Shown here piece after piece: positions 28,522-39,036 of a stretch of DNA of 64,000 nt. The position numbers and the translations under genes are program-made. Position 1 is the first letter of the stretch, and the number at the start of each line of letters is the position of its first letter. Source of the stretch: Alteromonas sp. V450 (lineage in GTDB: Bacteria; Pseudomonadota; Gammaproteobacteria; Enterobacterales; Alteromonadaceae). The stretch lies in assembly GCF_001885075.1 (NCBI RefSeq), contig NZ_MODU01000004.1, positions 2,666,001 through 2,730,000 on the forward strand, given 5' to 3'. The notes below the pieces were generated by a model. That model made no database searches and was not told where the DNA came from. It was given only the letters and a program-made list of their open reading frames with translations.

Positions 28522-31500
28522 ATGGTTTTTGGTTGGATAACGTTAGCAGTGCTTTACCTTTTTTTGCTATTTACACTAGCAAGCTGGGGTGAAAAAAATT
28601 CGCCTCGCGCACGAGCACTTTCATCGCACCCTGCGGTGTACTCGTTAGCCTTGGCTATTTATTGCACGGCATGGACGTTCTTTGGCATGGTTGGTCAAGC
28701 CAGTAGAGATACTTGGATATACCTCCCGATCATGCTTGGGCCTATTCTTGTTTATGCACTGGGCTACAAATTTATCTACAAAATGACGCTGGTGAGCAAA
28801 AAACAGCACATTACAACCATCGCCGACTTCATTGCATCCCGTTATGGAAAGCGACAAACCGTTGCATTAGTGGTTACCCTTATTGCCCTTCTCGCTACAA
28901 TCCCTTACATCGCGCTGCAACTGAAAGCGGTAGGCGCTACGTTCCAATTACTCACACAACAAACGAATAGTGATGTGATTGTTTTAGCCGCCACTGTATT
29001 TATTGGTGTCTTTGCTATTTATTTTGGTACTCGACAAGCGGATGTGACGGAGTACCGTCGGGGTTTAATGCTGGCTATCGCGTTTGAATCTTCAATAAAA
29101 TTGCTCGCATTGGTGTTGGTCGCCATCGTTGGATATAGCGCTTGGAAAAGCACAGAGTCTGGCCCTTTTTTTGCCAGCTTTATCAATGAAACAGCGCTCT
29201 CCCAATTCGGCTCTTTTTCGTTTATTGCACAAACCATTATGGCCGCTGCAGCAATCGTATGTTTACCCAGACAGTTTCATGTTGCCATCATCGATAACCT
29301 TAGCCTTGGTCATATTCGTACCGCAAGATGGCTCTTTCCTCTTTACCTTACGATCATCTCGGCTGTTATTCCCGTTATCGCGATTGCCGGTAAAGCCATT
29401 TTTTACGACTCGGGAGTAGAGCCCGACTCTTATGTGTTATCACTTGCTGTATTTTCAGAGTCGGTATTACTGCAAATAATCGTCTTTGTGGGTGGGCTCT
29501 CCGCTGCTACAGCCATGATAATTGTTGCAACACTCACGCTTAGTACCATGCTGACCAATGATGTGATCCTACCAAGAGTATTGGCGCTTGGTAACAGAAC
29601 CGACAGCAAACAAGACCAATCAAAACGTATCCGTTTTATTAGAAGGATAGTTATTGCTTTCATTTTAATGTTGGCGTTTTTCTATCATCAACAAATGACC
29701 GGAAGTCGTTCACTGCACTCTATTGGACTTATTGCTTTTTCCTTAGTAATTCAGCTGATGCCTGCTATCGTTGGTGGGCTATACTGGAAGCGCGCCCATG
29801 CTCATGGCGTGTACGCGGGCCTAATGATCGGTTTAATTATATGGGTGTTATGGCTAGTACTTCCCATAGTAAGTGAGCAGATATCTCAATTAGAGCAAAA
29901 TGAATTGATTAGCCAAGGCGCAATGATTTCACTTGCCGCTAACACCTTTGTTTATGTGATTTTTTCGTGGTTTGCACCGCAACGACTGATAGATCGAATT
30001 CAAGCAGAAGCCTTTGTCTCGCCTGCCATCTCGGCGTCATCGACAAACAACACCGTAAAAACACCATCAATTGATGTGACGGTTTCAGACCTTATTACTT
30101 TACTGTCGACATTTATGGGCTCTGGACGCTGTGAGCAGCTGTTAACCCAATACCAGCAGCTGAACAACTGCCAATTAAAGCATGAAGAAAAACCTAACGA
30201 ATCTTTTCTCTCTTTTTGTGAAAGGGCGCTGGGCGGCGTTATTGGGGCGTCAAGCGCAAAAGTCTTATTAGATAGCGCCCTGCGGGGCAAAAAAATGGAC
30301 TTCACCGAAGTGGTGAACTTTTTTGACGATACCACTCAAGCCATGCAGTTCAATATGACTGCACTTCTAACATCGTTAGAGAATATGGATCAAGGTATTA
30401 GTGTTGTTGATAAACACCTTAACCTTGTTGCATGGAATAAACGATACGCTAATTTATATCCTTATCCTGACGCATTGTTGGCTGTTGGCACGCCCATCGA
30501 AAAACTCATCCGTTACAACGCTTCCCAAGGCGAATTTGGTACCGATAATGTAGAAAGCGAGGTTGAGAAGCGGCTCAGCCATCTTCGCTCCGGTATGCCA
30601 CACCGCTTTACGCGCCAGCGTAAAGACGGGCGAGTCATTGAAATGGTTGGAAATCCATTACCCGGAGGTGGATTCGTTACTAGTTTTAACGACATCACAG
30701 GGCACGTTGAAATTCAGCAAGCACTTGAAGAGTCAAATATTGACCTTGAGGCGAGAATTAAAAAACGTACCGAAGAAGTGCACTCAATCAATGCAGAACT
30801 AAGGTTAGAGATAGAGCGCCGCTCTGAAGCCGAAAAAGAATTGATTCGAGCCCGAAAAGCAGCCGAAGATGCAAACGCCAGTAAAACAAAGTTTCTAGCG
30901 TTAGCCAGCCATGATGTTCTTCAGCCTCTCAATGCTGCCAAGCTATACGTCAGTGCGCTTGAAGAGCAGGAATTACCCGATTCAGCGACCACTATTATAC
31001 AAAAGCTCAGTCACAGCGTTACGTCGAGCGAAAACTTGATAGGTACGTTGCTAGACATTGCTCGCCTAGACCAGGGTGAAATGAAGCCTGAACTTGAGTC
31101 AGTAGATGTACGTGCACTTTTAGGTACATTAATTGACGAGATGGCTATAAGAGCAAAAGAAAAAGGGCTCAACTTTAATGCCGTTATAAGACCTTGCTGG
31201 GTGCAAGCTGATAAAACTTACTTGTATAGAATTGTGCAAAATTTACTTTCAAATGCGGTCAAATACACTGATAGTGGCAGAGTGTTATTTATCGTTAGGC
31301 CTCAAAATCACCTTGTCGATTTTAAAGTGATGGACACGGGCATCGGTGTTTCAGACGATAAAAAAGAACATATTTTTGGTGATTTCTTTCGCGCTCACGA
31401 AAGTAAAGAACACGGGTTAGGCCTTGGCTTAGGTGTGGTGAAACGCCTGAGCTTGCAATTGGGCAGTGATATTCGCGTTGAAACACAACCGAATAAAGGC

Positions 31501-31974
31501 AGTTGCTTTTCTTTCAACCTTCCAAAATCACAACCAAAAACCAAACAAACCGTTACAAGTCACCATAAGTCCACTACCTTTAGTGGTATGAATGTGCTTT
31601 GTGTTGACGGCCAGAAAGAAAATCTAGACGCTATGCAAACATTGCTGCAAAAGTGGGGAGTTAACGTCGCACTAGCGAACAACTGGGATGACGCACTCAC
31701 CTTATGTAAGACGATTCAACCACAAATTTTGTTAATGGATTATCAGCTTAGTTTTGATGATGAAAAAAATGGGCTAGCGTTAATTGAGGAAATTAGACAG
31801 CGGTTAAACGTTGTTGTCCCTGCAGCTTTAATAACTGCGACGCCAGACGAAACGCTGGTTACACAATGTAAGGCGCAAGGGGTTAACTTTTTAGCTAAAC
31901 CACTTAAGCCCGCCAAACTACGAGCGTTACTACAAAGCATGACCCGATATATAAAAGAAGCAAACAATGTCTAG
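28522..31974 (+). CDS. crbS: CrbS-like hybrid sensor kinase with sodium:solute symporter domain
   Basis: 1150 residues: an SSS transporter-like membrane domain (1-500), PAS-like domain (about 610-725, ENMDQGISVVDKHLNLVAWNK), coiled coil, HisKA with His797 (LALASHDVLQPLNAA), HATPase (LLSNAVKYTDSGRV, GLGLGLGVV), and a C-terminal receiver with Asp1073 (LLMDYQLSF). CrbS/MxtR-type kinases control acs and related genes through a LuxR-type partner; that partner (36429-37073) and acs are nearby. The receiver's usual acidic pair reads VLCVDGQK, one acid only. Divergent from the actP operon. Confidence 0.93.
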   Translation: MVFGWITLAVLYLFLLFTLASWGEKNSPRARALSSHPAVYSLALAIYCTAWTFFGMVGQASRDTWIYLPIMLGPILVYALGYKFIYKMTLVSKKQHITTIADFIASRYGKRQTVALVVTLIALLATIPYIALQLKAVGATFQLLTQQTNSDVIVLAATVFIGVFAIYFGTRQADVTEYRRGLMLAIAFESSIKLLALVLVAIVGYSAWKSTESGPFFASFINETALSQFGSFSFIAQTIMAAAAIVCLPRQFHVAIIDNLSLGHIRTARWLFPLYLTIISAVIPVIAIAGKAIFYDSGVEPDSYVLSLAVFSESVLLQIIVFVGGLSAATAMIIVATLTLSTMLTNDVILPRVLALGNRTDSKQDQSKRIRFIRRIVIAFILMLAFFYHQQMTGSRSLHSIGLIAFSLVIQLMPAIVGGLYWKRAHAHGVYAGLMIGLIIWVLWLVLPIVSEQISQLEQNELISQGAMISLAANTFVYVIFSWFAPQRLIDRIQAEAFVSPAISASSTNNTVKTPSIDVTVSDLITLLSTFMGSGRCEQLLTQYQQLNNCQLKHEEKPNESFLSFCERALGGVIGASSAKVLLDSALRGKKMDFTEVVNFFDDTTQAMQFNMTALLTSLENMDQGISVVDKHLNLVAWNKRYANLYPYPDALLAVGTPIEKLIRYNASQGEFGTDNVESEVEKRLSHLRSGMPHRFTRQRKDGRVIEMVGNPLPGGGFVTSFNDITGHVEIQQALEESNIDLEARIKKRTEEVHSINAELRLEIERRSEAEKELIRARKAAEDANASKTKFLALASHDVLQPLNAAKLYVSALEEQELPDSATTIIQKLSHSVTSSENLIGTLLDIARLDQGEMKPELESVDVRALLGTLIDEMAIRAKEKGLNFNAVIRPCWVQADKTYLYRIVQNLLSNAVKYTDSGRVLFIVRPQNHLVDFKVMDTGIGVSDDKKEHIFGDFFRAHESKEHGLGLGLGVVKRLSLQLGSDIRVETQPNKGSCFSFNLPKSQPKTKQTVTSHHKSTTFSGMNVLCVDGQKENLDAMQTLLQKWGVNVALANNWDDALTLCKTIQPQILLMDYQLSFDDEKNGLALIEEIRQRLNVVVPAALITATPDETLVTQCKAQGVNFLAKPLKPAKLRALLQSMTRYIKEANNV

Positions 31975-31982
31975 TGTAAAAA

Positions 31983-32010
31983 CGCTTATCACCGGTGTGT
32001 AGATAAGTGT
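31983..32010. terminator. weak stem-loop between crbS and the MscS-like gene
   Basis: ACGCTTATC pairs with GATAAGTGT over about 9 bp (one mismatch). It lies between two converging genes; no long T-run. Confidence 0.3.
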
Positions 32011-32045
32011 CGCTGTTTGCTCCTAATGCAATCATAAAAATGGCG

Positions 32046-32669
32046 TCATAACATTTCTTCGTGTTGTTTACTCGCTTCAACTTTAACCGGTGGGGTTTCT
32101 ACTGTGGCCTTTGATACCACTTTTCCCATAGCGCCCCACTTTGTCTTTGGATTAAGTAAAACCGGACGAGTTAAAATAAGGTTATTAGGGTACATGAGCG
32201 TTTCACGCTCGGCGGTCACTAATCTGGTGCTAAATGGCCCGACGTCAGCAATAACACCTTCAATATAATTGTCGCCGTCTAAAATACGAACATAATTACC
32301 GCGTCGATAGGCAACGTTCGTGAGTAAAATAAAGTATGCAGTGATATTGCTAATGAGGGACCAACTCGCAAAAAGTGCTACACCTGTAACGGTAATTATT
32401 GACGTAGACAGCACCAGTAAACCTGAAAAATCTATGCCCCATGCCAGCAGTAACAGCGAAAAGGTTACGGTGGCGACAATCACTCTCGCCGCTAAAAGCC
32501 CCCTTATTGCACTGTTTGATTTTAACTTCGATTTTTCGATGTTGGTTTCTAGCTTTGGCAATAGTTTTCGTGACATTGCTAAATAAACTAATAAAACTAT
32601 ACCACTCCACACGACATTGGACTGATAGACAGTTAGCCAATCCAAAAACGCATGCCACCACTCGATCAT
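32046..32669 (-). CDS. small MscS-family mechanosensitive channel-like protein
   Basis: 207 residues with three hydrophobic helices (WSGIVLLVYLAMSRKLLPK; ARVIVATVTFSLLLLAWGI; LLVLSTSIITVTGVALFASW) and an MscS beta domain (GNYVRILDGDNYIEGVIADV, TLMYPNNLILTRPV). It lacks the larger C-terminal domain of MscS. Likely inner-membrane ion/osmolyte channel; gating not predictable. Confidence 0.82.
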   Translation of the reverse strand: MIEWWHAFLDWLTVYQSNVVWSGIVLLVYLAMSRKLLPKLETNIEKSKLKSNSAIRGLLAARVIVATVTFSLLLLAWGIDFSGLLVLSTSIITVTGVALFASWSLISNITAYFILLTNVAYRRGNYVRILDGDNYIEGVIADVGPFSTRLVTAERETLMYPNNLILTRPVLLNPKTKWGAMGKVVSKATVETPPVKVEASKQHEEML

Positions 32670-32945
32670 TGCTTATACCTTTTTTAACACTTTTTTATTG
32701 CGCTTATCGCTACAGCTAACTTGTATATAGCTGTATACCCAACGATTTTCTCCATGCTAACGCGAATACTCAAGAAGTTCATGCATTAAAAGCAATCGAC
32801 ACAACAAGAATAATTCGTAGGACACCTCCCACCATGTGCATTAGTATGCGCGCAAAAATGACTTGTCTATTTAATATTCACGTTCTAACGTTGTAGTGGC
32901 AAGTCTAAAACGATAAAACAAATCTTAACTTAACAGGCTTTTATA

Positions 32946-33851
32946 ATGCGCATTGCAATACTTTCTCGAAACCCTCGCCTTTACTCAACGTCACGATTAG
33001 TAGAAGCGGGACAAGCTCGTGGGCACCAGGTTGACGTGATTGATACCATGCATTGCTACATGGACATCACTAGCGCAAGACCTTCTGTGCGCTACAACGG
33101 TAAAAAACTGCCCTATTACGACGCGGTTATCCCTCGCATAGGTGCTTCGGTGAGTTTTTACGGAACATCTGTTGTGCGACAGTTTGAAATGATGGGTACA
33201 TACAGTCTTAATGAATCTGTAGCGATCAGCCGTTCGCGCGACAAACTGCGTTCCTTACAGCTACTATCCCGTAAAGGTATTGGTATGCCGCGTACAGGCT
33301 TTGCGCATCACCCAGATAAAATTGACGATGTTATTAAAACTGTCGGCGGTGCTCCTGTTGTTATAAAGCTGCTTGAGGGCACGCAAGGTATTGGTGTTGT
33401 ATTAGCCGATACCCAAAAAGCCGCAGAGTCGATTATTGAAGCATTTATGGGACTTAATGCGAGTATTTTAGTTCAAGAGTTCATTAAGGAAGCTGGCGGC
33501 GCAGATATTCGCTGCTTTGTTGTGGGCGGTAAAGTAGTTGCAGCTATGAAACGACAAGCAGCACCAGGGGAGTTCCGCTCCAACCTGCACCGAGGCGGAC
33601 AGGCAAGCTTGGTGCGCTTGAGTCCAGCAGAGCGCAAAACGGCTGTTGATGCAGCGAAAACAATGGGGCTTAATTGTTGCGGTGTGGATATTTTGCGCTC
33701 GAATAACGGCCCTGTCGTCATGGAAGTAAATTCATCCCCGGGCTTGGAAGGAATTGAAAAGGCAACGAACAAAGACGTGGCCTCAATGATTATTGAATTT
33801 ATAGAAAAAAGTGCCGAACCCCATAAAACCAAAACTCGAGGAAAAGGTTAA
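32946..33851 (+). CDS. rimK: RimK-like ATP-grasp glutamate ligase
   Basis: 301 residues of the RimK family, which adds glutamate to the C-terminus of ribosomal protein S6. Features: [38 protein letters not shown]-grasp [27 protein letters not shown] and metal-binding [16 protein letters not shown]. It is first in a three-gene set (rimK, deacylase-like, RimB-type protease), the next genes beginning 46 and 16 nt downstream. Confidence 0.95.
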   Translation: MRIAILSRNPRLYSTSRLVEAGQARGHQVDVIDTMHCYMDITSARPSVRYNGKKLPYYDAVIPRIGASVSFYGTSVVRQFEMMGTYSLNESVAISRSRDKLRSLQLLSRKGIGMPRTGFAHHPDKIDDVIKTVGGAPVVIKLLEGTQGIGVVLADTQKAAESIIEAFMGLNASILVQEFIKEAGGADIRCFVVGGKVVAAMKRQAAPGEFRSNLHRGGQASLVRLSPAERKTAVDAAKTMGLNCCGVDILRSNNGPVVMEVNSSPGLEGIEKATNKDVASMIIEFIEKSAEPHKTKTRGKG

Positions 33852-33897
33852 CGCCTTAAAAATCGCTTGGCAATAACGTTAATACAGGAAATCGTGA

Positions 33898-34929
33898 GTG
33901 GTAAATGACGTTTTAATCATTGGGGGCGAAAAAATCGCCCCTGGTGAAACAAAAAAAATTGAGCTAGAGATGCCGCCGCTATATACGGCAACAAATATGA
34001 GCATTCCGGTCTATGTAAAACGCGGTAAACGCCCTGGCCCAATTATGTTTGTTAGTGCCGCCATTCACGGCGATGAGCTCAACGGAATTGAAATTGTAGG
34101 TCGACTTATTCGCTCTAAAGCAATTGAACGCTTGAGAGGGACGCTCATTGCCGTACCTATGGTAAACGTGTATGGCGTACTCAACCAATCTCGTTATCTA
34201 CCTGACAGGCGTGACCTAAACCGCAGCTTTCCCGGCAGCAAAAAAGGCTCGCTAGCAGGCAGATTAGCCAATTTATTTTTCAAAGAAGTAGTAAGTAAAT
34301 GCGACGTGGGTATAGACCTGCACACGGGTGCAATACACAGAAGCAACCTTCCGCAAATTCGTGCCGATCTCGATGACACCGAGGTGTTAGAAATGGCAAA
34401 AGCATTTGGCGTGCCTGTGTTACTAAATGCTGAACTGAGAGACGGCTCGCTGCGAGAAGCAGCCAGTGAAAGCGGGGTTAAGATTTTACTTTACGAGGCA
34501 GGGCAAGCGCTTCGCTATGATGAATTTTCCATTCGCGCTGGCGTTAAAGGCATCATCAACACTATGCGTCATCTTGGCATGCTCAATAAAAGCCGTAGTA
34601 AAGGACATAGCATTGAACGTTTTATTGCTCGGCAAAGTGGCTGGGTAAGGGCCCCAGAAAGTGGGTTCGTGACGCATTTAGCCCAGCTTGGCGACCATGT
34701 AGAAAAAGGTGACAAGCTCGCTTTTATTGCAGACCCCTTTGGTAACTATTTGGATAGCCTTGAAAGCCCAGCTGAAGGTGTAGTTATAGGTAAACAGAAT
34801 ATTCCGCTTACGCAAGAAGGTGAAGCGGTGTACCACATTGCGTACTTCAATGAGCCTGATACTGTCGCTGAACACGTGGAGCTTTTACAAGACAATTTAT
34901 TACCACCGGAACAAAGCCCTATTCTATAA
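33898..34929 (+). CDS. succinylglutamate desuccinylase/aspartoacylase family zinc hydrolase
   Basis: 343 residues of the M14-like AstE/ASPA family. Zinc ligands are visible in AAIHGDELNGIEIVGRL (His and Glu) and in DVGIDLHTGAIHRSNLP (His), with catalytic Glu in ILLYEAGQALRY. A C-terminal lipoyl/biotin-like hammerhead follows (ESPAEGVVIGKQNIPLTQEG). Starts at GTG with AGGAAA upstream. In the RimK operon it may process a RimK product or related acylated amino acid; the substrate is not known. Confidence 0.87.
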   Translation: MVNDVLIIGGEKIAPGETKKIELEMPPLYTATNMSIPVYVKRGKRPGPIMFVSAAIHGDELNGIEIVGRLIRSKAIERLRGTLIAVPMVNVYGVLNQSRYLPDRRDLNRSFPGSKKGSLAGRLANLFFKEVVSKCDVGIDLHTGAIHRSNLPQIRADLDDTEVLEMAKAFGVPVLLNAELRDGSLREAASESGVKILLYEAGQALRYDEFSIRAGVKGIINTMRHLGMLNKSRSKGHSIERFIARQSGWVRAPESGFVTHLAQLGDHVEKGDKLAFIADPFGNYLDSLESPAEGVVIGKQNIPLTQEGEAVYHIAYFNEPDTVAEHVELLQDNLLPPEQSPIL

Positions 34930-34945
34930 CTTTGGTAGAACACTG

Positions 34946-35380
34946 ATGAACAATAAAAAAATTGTAGGTGCAGTAGAGCTGTGCGATTTACCTAAGCTAA
35001 TGATCACTGATCTCAACGTTCGCGTTGACACTGGCGCAGCGACATCATCGCTCCACGTTGACAATATTGAAGAGTTTGAAAAAGGTGAAGAACTTTGGAT
35101 TACGTTCGATATACACCCAGATATTCACAATGTTGATAGAGTAGTAAGAAGAGAAGCCAAAGTGGAAGGCCAAAAGCGTGTTAAAAGTTCCACGGCAACC
35201 AGAGAGAAGCGCTATGTTATCATTACGCCAATCGTCATGGATGGCTATCAGTGGGATATTCAGCTTACTCTTACCGATAGGTCAGAAATGACGTACCTAA
35301 TGTTACTTGGAAGAGAAGCAATGAGCGGTCAATTCATTGTGGATCCTGAGCACGACTTTCTTCTTACAGGTAAAGACTAG
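34946..35380 (+). CDS. RimB-type ATP-independent/retropepsin-like protease
   Basis: 144 residues of the family often annotated ATP-dependent zinc protease (RimB), with the retropepsin-type motif VRVDTGAATSSLHVD (Asp-Thr-Gly) and a second hydrophobic LLGREAMSG. It begins 16 nt after the deacylase stop. In Pseudomonas the homologous protein works with RimK in controlling S6 modification; that role is inferred here from operon membership. The long frame to 34820 overlaps the deacylase and is not used. Confidence 0.85.
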   Translation: MNNKKIVGAVELCDLPKLMITDLNVRVDTGAATSSLHVDNIEEFEKGEELWITFDIHPDIHNVDRVVRREAKVEGQKRVKSSTATREKRYVIITPIVMDGYQWDIQLTLTDRSEMTYLMLLGREAMSGQFIVDPEHDFLLTGKD

Positions 35381-35497
35381 CGAAAACTTAAAACCTGCCC
35401 ATCGAATGGACTACCGCTGGGCAGCTTCATCAGTTGGACTAGAGCTTAAGCCGCTTTTAAACTACACTCTAAAAATGTCAAGAATACGGATCTACAG

Positions 35498-36439
35498 ATG
35501 ACGTTTCCCCGCTTAATCGCTGTGCTTCTTTTAAATGCATTTGCTTTTGGGTCTATTGCCGCAGCTCAGAACGCTGAACCCAACGTTTCTTCTAACGAAG
35601 AATCCGAGCCCTCCCACACCATACTAAGACTCCCAAACGTTCACCCTGGCCGAGATGCCATTTACGATTACGCCAAACAGTTACTTACCGAGGCACTCTC
35701 TGTGACTGAGCCTCAATACGGTACGTTCAAGCTTGTTGTAAGTGAACGTGAAACTGCACAAGAGCGTCAGTTACGTAGTTTAGAGCATAACATGTTAGAC
35801 ATAACATGGAGCGTAACATCCATAGAACGAGAACAATACTACCTTCCCATCCGTATTCCAATTATGGCTGGGCTACTAGGTAAGCGTGCCTTATTAATAA
35901 AAGAAGGGGATGAACGACTCAATCAAGTAAGCAGCTTAGAAGCACTGCGTGAGTTCCGTGCTGTCCTTGGTTATGACTGGCCTGATACGCAAATATTCCG
36001 CGCTAACAACCTGCCGGTATTAGAAACCACCTATCGCGCATCTTTTCGTATTGTATCCGAAGGGTTTGCAGATATATTTCCCAGAAGTGTTATGGAAATA
36101 AAAGAAGAGTTGGACGACAAAACACTAACCCGCGGTCTATCTATGTCACCCAACCCTATTGTCGCTTACCCAAGTCCAATCTTTTTCTTTGTAAGTAGGG
36201 ACAATCCGGAATTAGCCAAACGCGTTACCGAAGGGTTGCATACCTTGATAAAGACAGGACGATTTCAAACGCTACTATCCAATCAACAAAACTACCGTGA
36301 TGCCATTGCATTACTTGAAGGGCGAACTGTCATTGAATTAGAAAACCCGCAGCTTAGCGAGCAAAGTCGAGAAGCATTAGATAGGTTTGTTACCCTAAAT
36401 GGCGAGTTGTTTCACAAACAAAATGAAATCATTGAGTAG
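35498..36439 (+). CDS. exported extracellular-solute-binding-like protein
   Basis: 313 residues with a signal peptide (MTFPRLIAVLLLNAFAFGSIAAA) and a mixed alpha/beta fold with periplasmic-binding-protein-like features (LDITWSVTSIEREQYYLPIRIPI, RALLIKEGDERLNQVSSLEALRE, LGYDWPDTQIFRANNLPV). It has no linked transport genes. Its 3' end overlaps the end of the convergent crbR-like gene by 11 nt. It may be a periplasmic sensor partner; no function is known to me. Confidence 0.72.
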   Translation: MTFPRLIAVLLLNAFAFGSIAAAQNAEPNVSSNEESEPSHTILRLPNVHPGRDAIYDYAKQLLTEALSVTEPQYGTFKLVVSERETAQERQLRSLEHNMLDITWSVTSIEREQYYLPIRIPIMAGLLGKRALLIKEGDERLNQVSSLEALREFRAVLGYDWPDTQIFRANNLPVLETTYRASFRIVSEGFADIFPRSVMEIKEELDDKTLTRGLSMSPNPIVAYPSPIFFFVSRDNPELAKRVTEGLHTLIKTGRFQTLLSNQQNYRDAIALLEGRTVIELENPQLSEQSREALDRFVTLNGELFHKQNEIIE

Positions 36440-37073
36440 GTGGTTCAAGTTCAAGTTGCGAAGCAATAAGAACAGCCTGAGTGCGATTATTAATACCCAA
36501 CTTTTTGAAAATCGCGGTCACGTGCGCCTTAACTGTTGCCTCAGCTATCTCTAAATTAAAGCCAATTTGCTTGTTCAGAAGTCCATCACGCATGTAGCAA
36601 AGCACCTTATACTGTGAAGGCGTGAGCGACGCTACTTTATCGGCTAGCTCTGAAAAAGCTTCGTCGACTTTATCAACATTTTCAATAAAATTGTCGGGTA
36701 GCCACACATCGCCGTCCAATATTGCTTCTACAGCACTTGCAATATCACTCGCACTGGCAGTTTTAGGTATAAAGCCCAGTGCTCCCACACTAATAATTTT
36801 AGAAATTAAGGTTGCGTCTTCAGTGCCCGACACGACCGCAACAGGTAGTTCAGGGAAAAGTTTTCTAATGTGGAGTAAGCCGAACAAGTCATTACTACCT
36901 GGCATGTGTAAGTCTAGCAACAACAAGTCGATTTCCACACTGTTTAGGATATCAACGGTTGTCGCTAAATCCCCTGCCTCTTTCAGTTGTAAAGATGGCA
37001 TCGACAATGACAACGCACCTCGTAGTGCATCGCGATAAAGCGGATGATCATCAGCGATAAGAAGGGTTATCAT
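36429..37073 (-). CDS. crbR: CrbR-like LuxR/NarL-family response regulator
   Basis: 214 residues: receiver with acidic pair Asp8/Asp9 and phospho-acceptor Asp54 (LLLLDLHMPGSND), Lys in FIPKTAS; C-terminal LuxR-type helix-turn-helix (LTPSQYKVLCYMRDGLLNKQ, AEATVKAHVTAIFKKLGINN). Starts 16 nt after the acs stop, in the same direction, so it is probably co-transcribed with acs. With the CrbS-like kinase it likely forms the acetate two-component system (CrbS/CrbR of Vibrio, MxtR/ErdR of Pseudomonas). Confidence 0.9.
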   Translation of the reverse strand: MITLLIADDHPLYRDALRGALSLSMPSLQLKEAGDLATTVDILNSVEIDLLLLDLHMPGSNDLFGLLHIRKLFPELPVAVVSGTEDATLISKIISVGALGFIPKTASASDIASAVEAILDGDVWLPDNFIENVDKVDEAFSELADKVASLTPSQYKVLCYMRDGLLNKQIGFNLEIAEATVKAHVTAIFKKLGINNRTQAVLIASQLELEPPTQ

Positions 37074-37089
37074 TGTCTATGGTCCTTAA

Positions 37090-39036
37090 TTACTTGTTAA
37101 GACGCTCCTCAATAAGTGTATCAACAACAGACGGATCCGCCAACGTAGACGTATCGCCTAATTGATCATGTTCATTAGCTGCTATTTTTCGCAGTATTCT
37201 GCGCATAATTTTTCCCGAGCGTGTTTTAGGCAAACCACGAGACCACTGGATCATATCAGGAGTAGCAATGGGACTCAGCTCCTGACGAACCCACCCCTTA
37301 AGCTCTTTAGTTAGTGCTTCATCCGCCTCAACGCCTTCGTTTGGCGTGACATAAACATAAATACCTTGGCCCTTAATATCGTGAGGAAAACCAACGACAG
37401 CGGCTTCAGCAACTTTAGGGTGTGCAACCAATGCGCTTTCTATTTCGGCAGTGCCTAAACGATGACCAGACACATTCAGAACATCATCTACGCGCCCCGT
37501 TATCCAATAAAAACCATCCTCGTCACAGCGAGCGCCATCTCCGGTGAAATACACGCCTTTATAGGCACTGAAATACGTGTTAATAAACCGTTGATGATCA
37601 CCGTAAACAGTACGAGCTTGGCTCGGCCAACTGTCTTTGATAACCAGGTTTCCTTCCGCAACACCTTCAAGTTCTTTTCCATCCGCGTCAAAAAGCGCAG
37701 GTTGGATACCAAAAAACGGACGCGTGGCAGATCCGGGTTTTAGTGGTGTGGCGCCAGGCAGTGGTAAAATCATATGCCCACCTGTTTCAGTTTGCCACCA
37801 GGTGTCAATAATGGGGCAGCGACGTTGACCAATCACCCGATAATACCATTCCCATGCTTCAGGATTTATAGGCTCGCCGACAGTACCCAACAATCGCAAT
37901 GACGAAAGGTCGCAGCCCTCGGCCGGCACATCGCCGTGCGCCATGAGCGCACGTATTGCGGTTGGCGCTGTATACAAACTGTTTACCTGATACTTTTCTA
38001 CCACCTGCGCCACGCGTTTGACATCTGGATAGGTAGGCACACCTTCAAAAAATACCTGTGTAGCTGCATTAACCATTGGACCATAAACCATATAGCTGTG
38101 TCCGGTTATCCAACCAACATCCGCAGTACACCAATAGACATCGTCTTCTTTAAAATCAAACGCGTATTTGAAGGTCATGGCTGAGTACAATAGGTATCCC
38201 CCTGTTGTATGAACCACGCCCTTTGGCGTTCCAGTAGAACCCGACGTATACAGTATAAATAGCGGATCCTCAGCGTTCATTACCTCAGGTTCACATTGCG
38301 CTGAACATCCTTCTACTGCATCGTGCCACCAGACATCATGCGCGTCGTTCCAGTCCACTTCACCACCGGTCAACTTGTGAACCAAGACATGAGTAATTGA
38401 GGGACACGCGCCACCCGCCAGTGCTTTATCAACGTTCGCTTTTAATGGAATACTTCTACCTGAACGACGACCTTCATCGGCAGTAATAATCACCTTCGCA
38501 CTACTATCGTTGATGCGATCTGCAATTGCGTTAGGTGAAAAACCACCAAAGATTACCGAGTGGACCGCACCTATTCGTGCACATGCAAGCATTGCATATG
38601 CTGCTTCTGGCACCATTGGCATATAAATAGCCACGCGGTCGCCTTTCTGCACGCCCATTGCTTTTAGCGCGTTAGCAAGCTTGCACACTTCATAATGTAC
38701 TTCTTGATAGGTGATATCCTGACTATCCGTTGGAGAATCGCCCTCCCAATGAAAAGCGACCTTTGTAGCGTTGTTAGCTAAGTGGCGGTCAATGCAGTTG
38801 TAGCTCGCATTCAACGCGCCGTCTTCAAACCACTTTATCGATACATCGTCTTCGCCAAACACTGTGTTTTTAATTTTTGTTGGTGCCTGATACCAATCAA
38901 GCATAGTGGCGTGCTCACGCCAAAACTCCTCAGGTTGCTCTACCGATTTTTTGTACATCGCGTCGTACTGTGCGGCATTGAGGTTTGTCGATTGCAAAAT
39001 ACTCTCTGGCACTGGATAGGTTTTACTGGCGGTCAT
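37090..39036 (-). CDS. acs: Acetyl-CoA synthetase
   Basis: Activates acetate to acetyl-CoA (AMP-forming). The start at [16 protein letters not shown] has GGAGG at about 8 nt and yields 648 residues, near the E. coli length; the frame upstream is unsupported. AMP-binding signature [66 protein letters not shown] and the acetylation-site region [15 protein letters not shown] (Lys) are all present. Divergent from a porin gene, with candidate CrbR sites in the gap. Confidence 0.97.
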   Translation of the reverse strand: MTASKTYPVPESILQSTNLNAAQYDAMYKKSVEQPEEFWREHATMLDWYQAPTKIKNTVFGEDDVSIKWFEDGALNASYNCIDRHLANNATKVAFHWEGDSPTDSQDITYQEVHYEVCKLANALKAMGVQKGDRVAIYMPMVPEAAYAMLACARIGAVHSVIFGGFSPNAIADRINDSSAKVIITADEGRRSGRSIPLKANVDKALAGGACPSITHVLVHKLTGGEVDWNDAHDVWWHDAVEGCSAQCEPEVMNAEDPLFILYTSGSTGTPKGVVHTTGGYLLYSAMTFKYAFDFKEDDVYWCTADVGWITGHSYMVYGPMVNAATQVFFEGVPTYPDVKRVAQVVEKYQVNSLYTAPTAIRALMAHGDVPAEGCDLSSLRLLGTVGEPINPEAWEWYYRVIGQRRCPIIDTWWQTETGGHMILPLPGATPLKPGSATRPFFGIQPALFDADGKELEGVAEGNLVIKDSWPSQARTVYGDHQRFINTYFSAYKGVYFTGDGARCDEDGFYWITGRVDDVLNVSGHRLGTAEIESALVAHPKVAEAAVVGFPHDIKGQGIYVYVTPNEGVEADEALTKELKGWVRQELSPIATPDMIQWSRGLPKTRSGKIMRRILRKIAANEHDQLGDTSTLADPSVVDTLIEERLNK

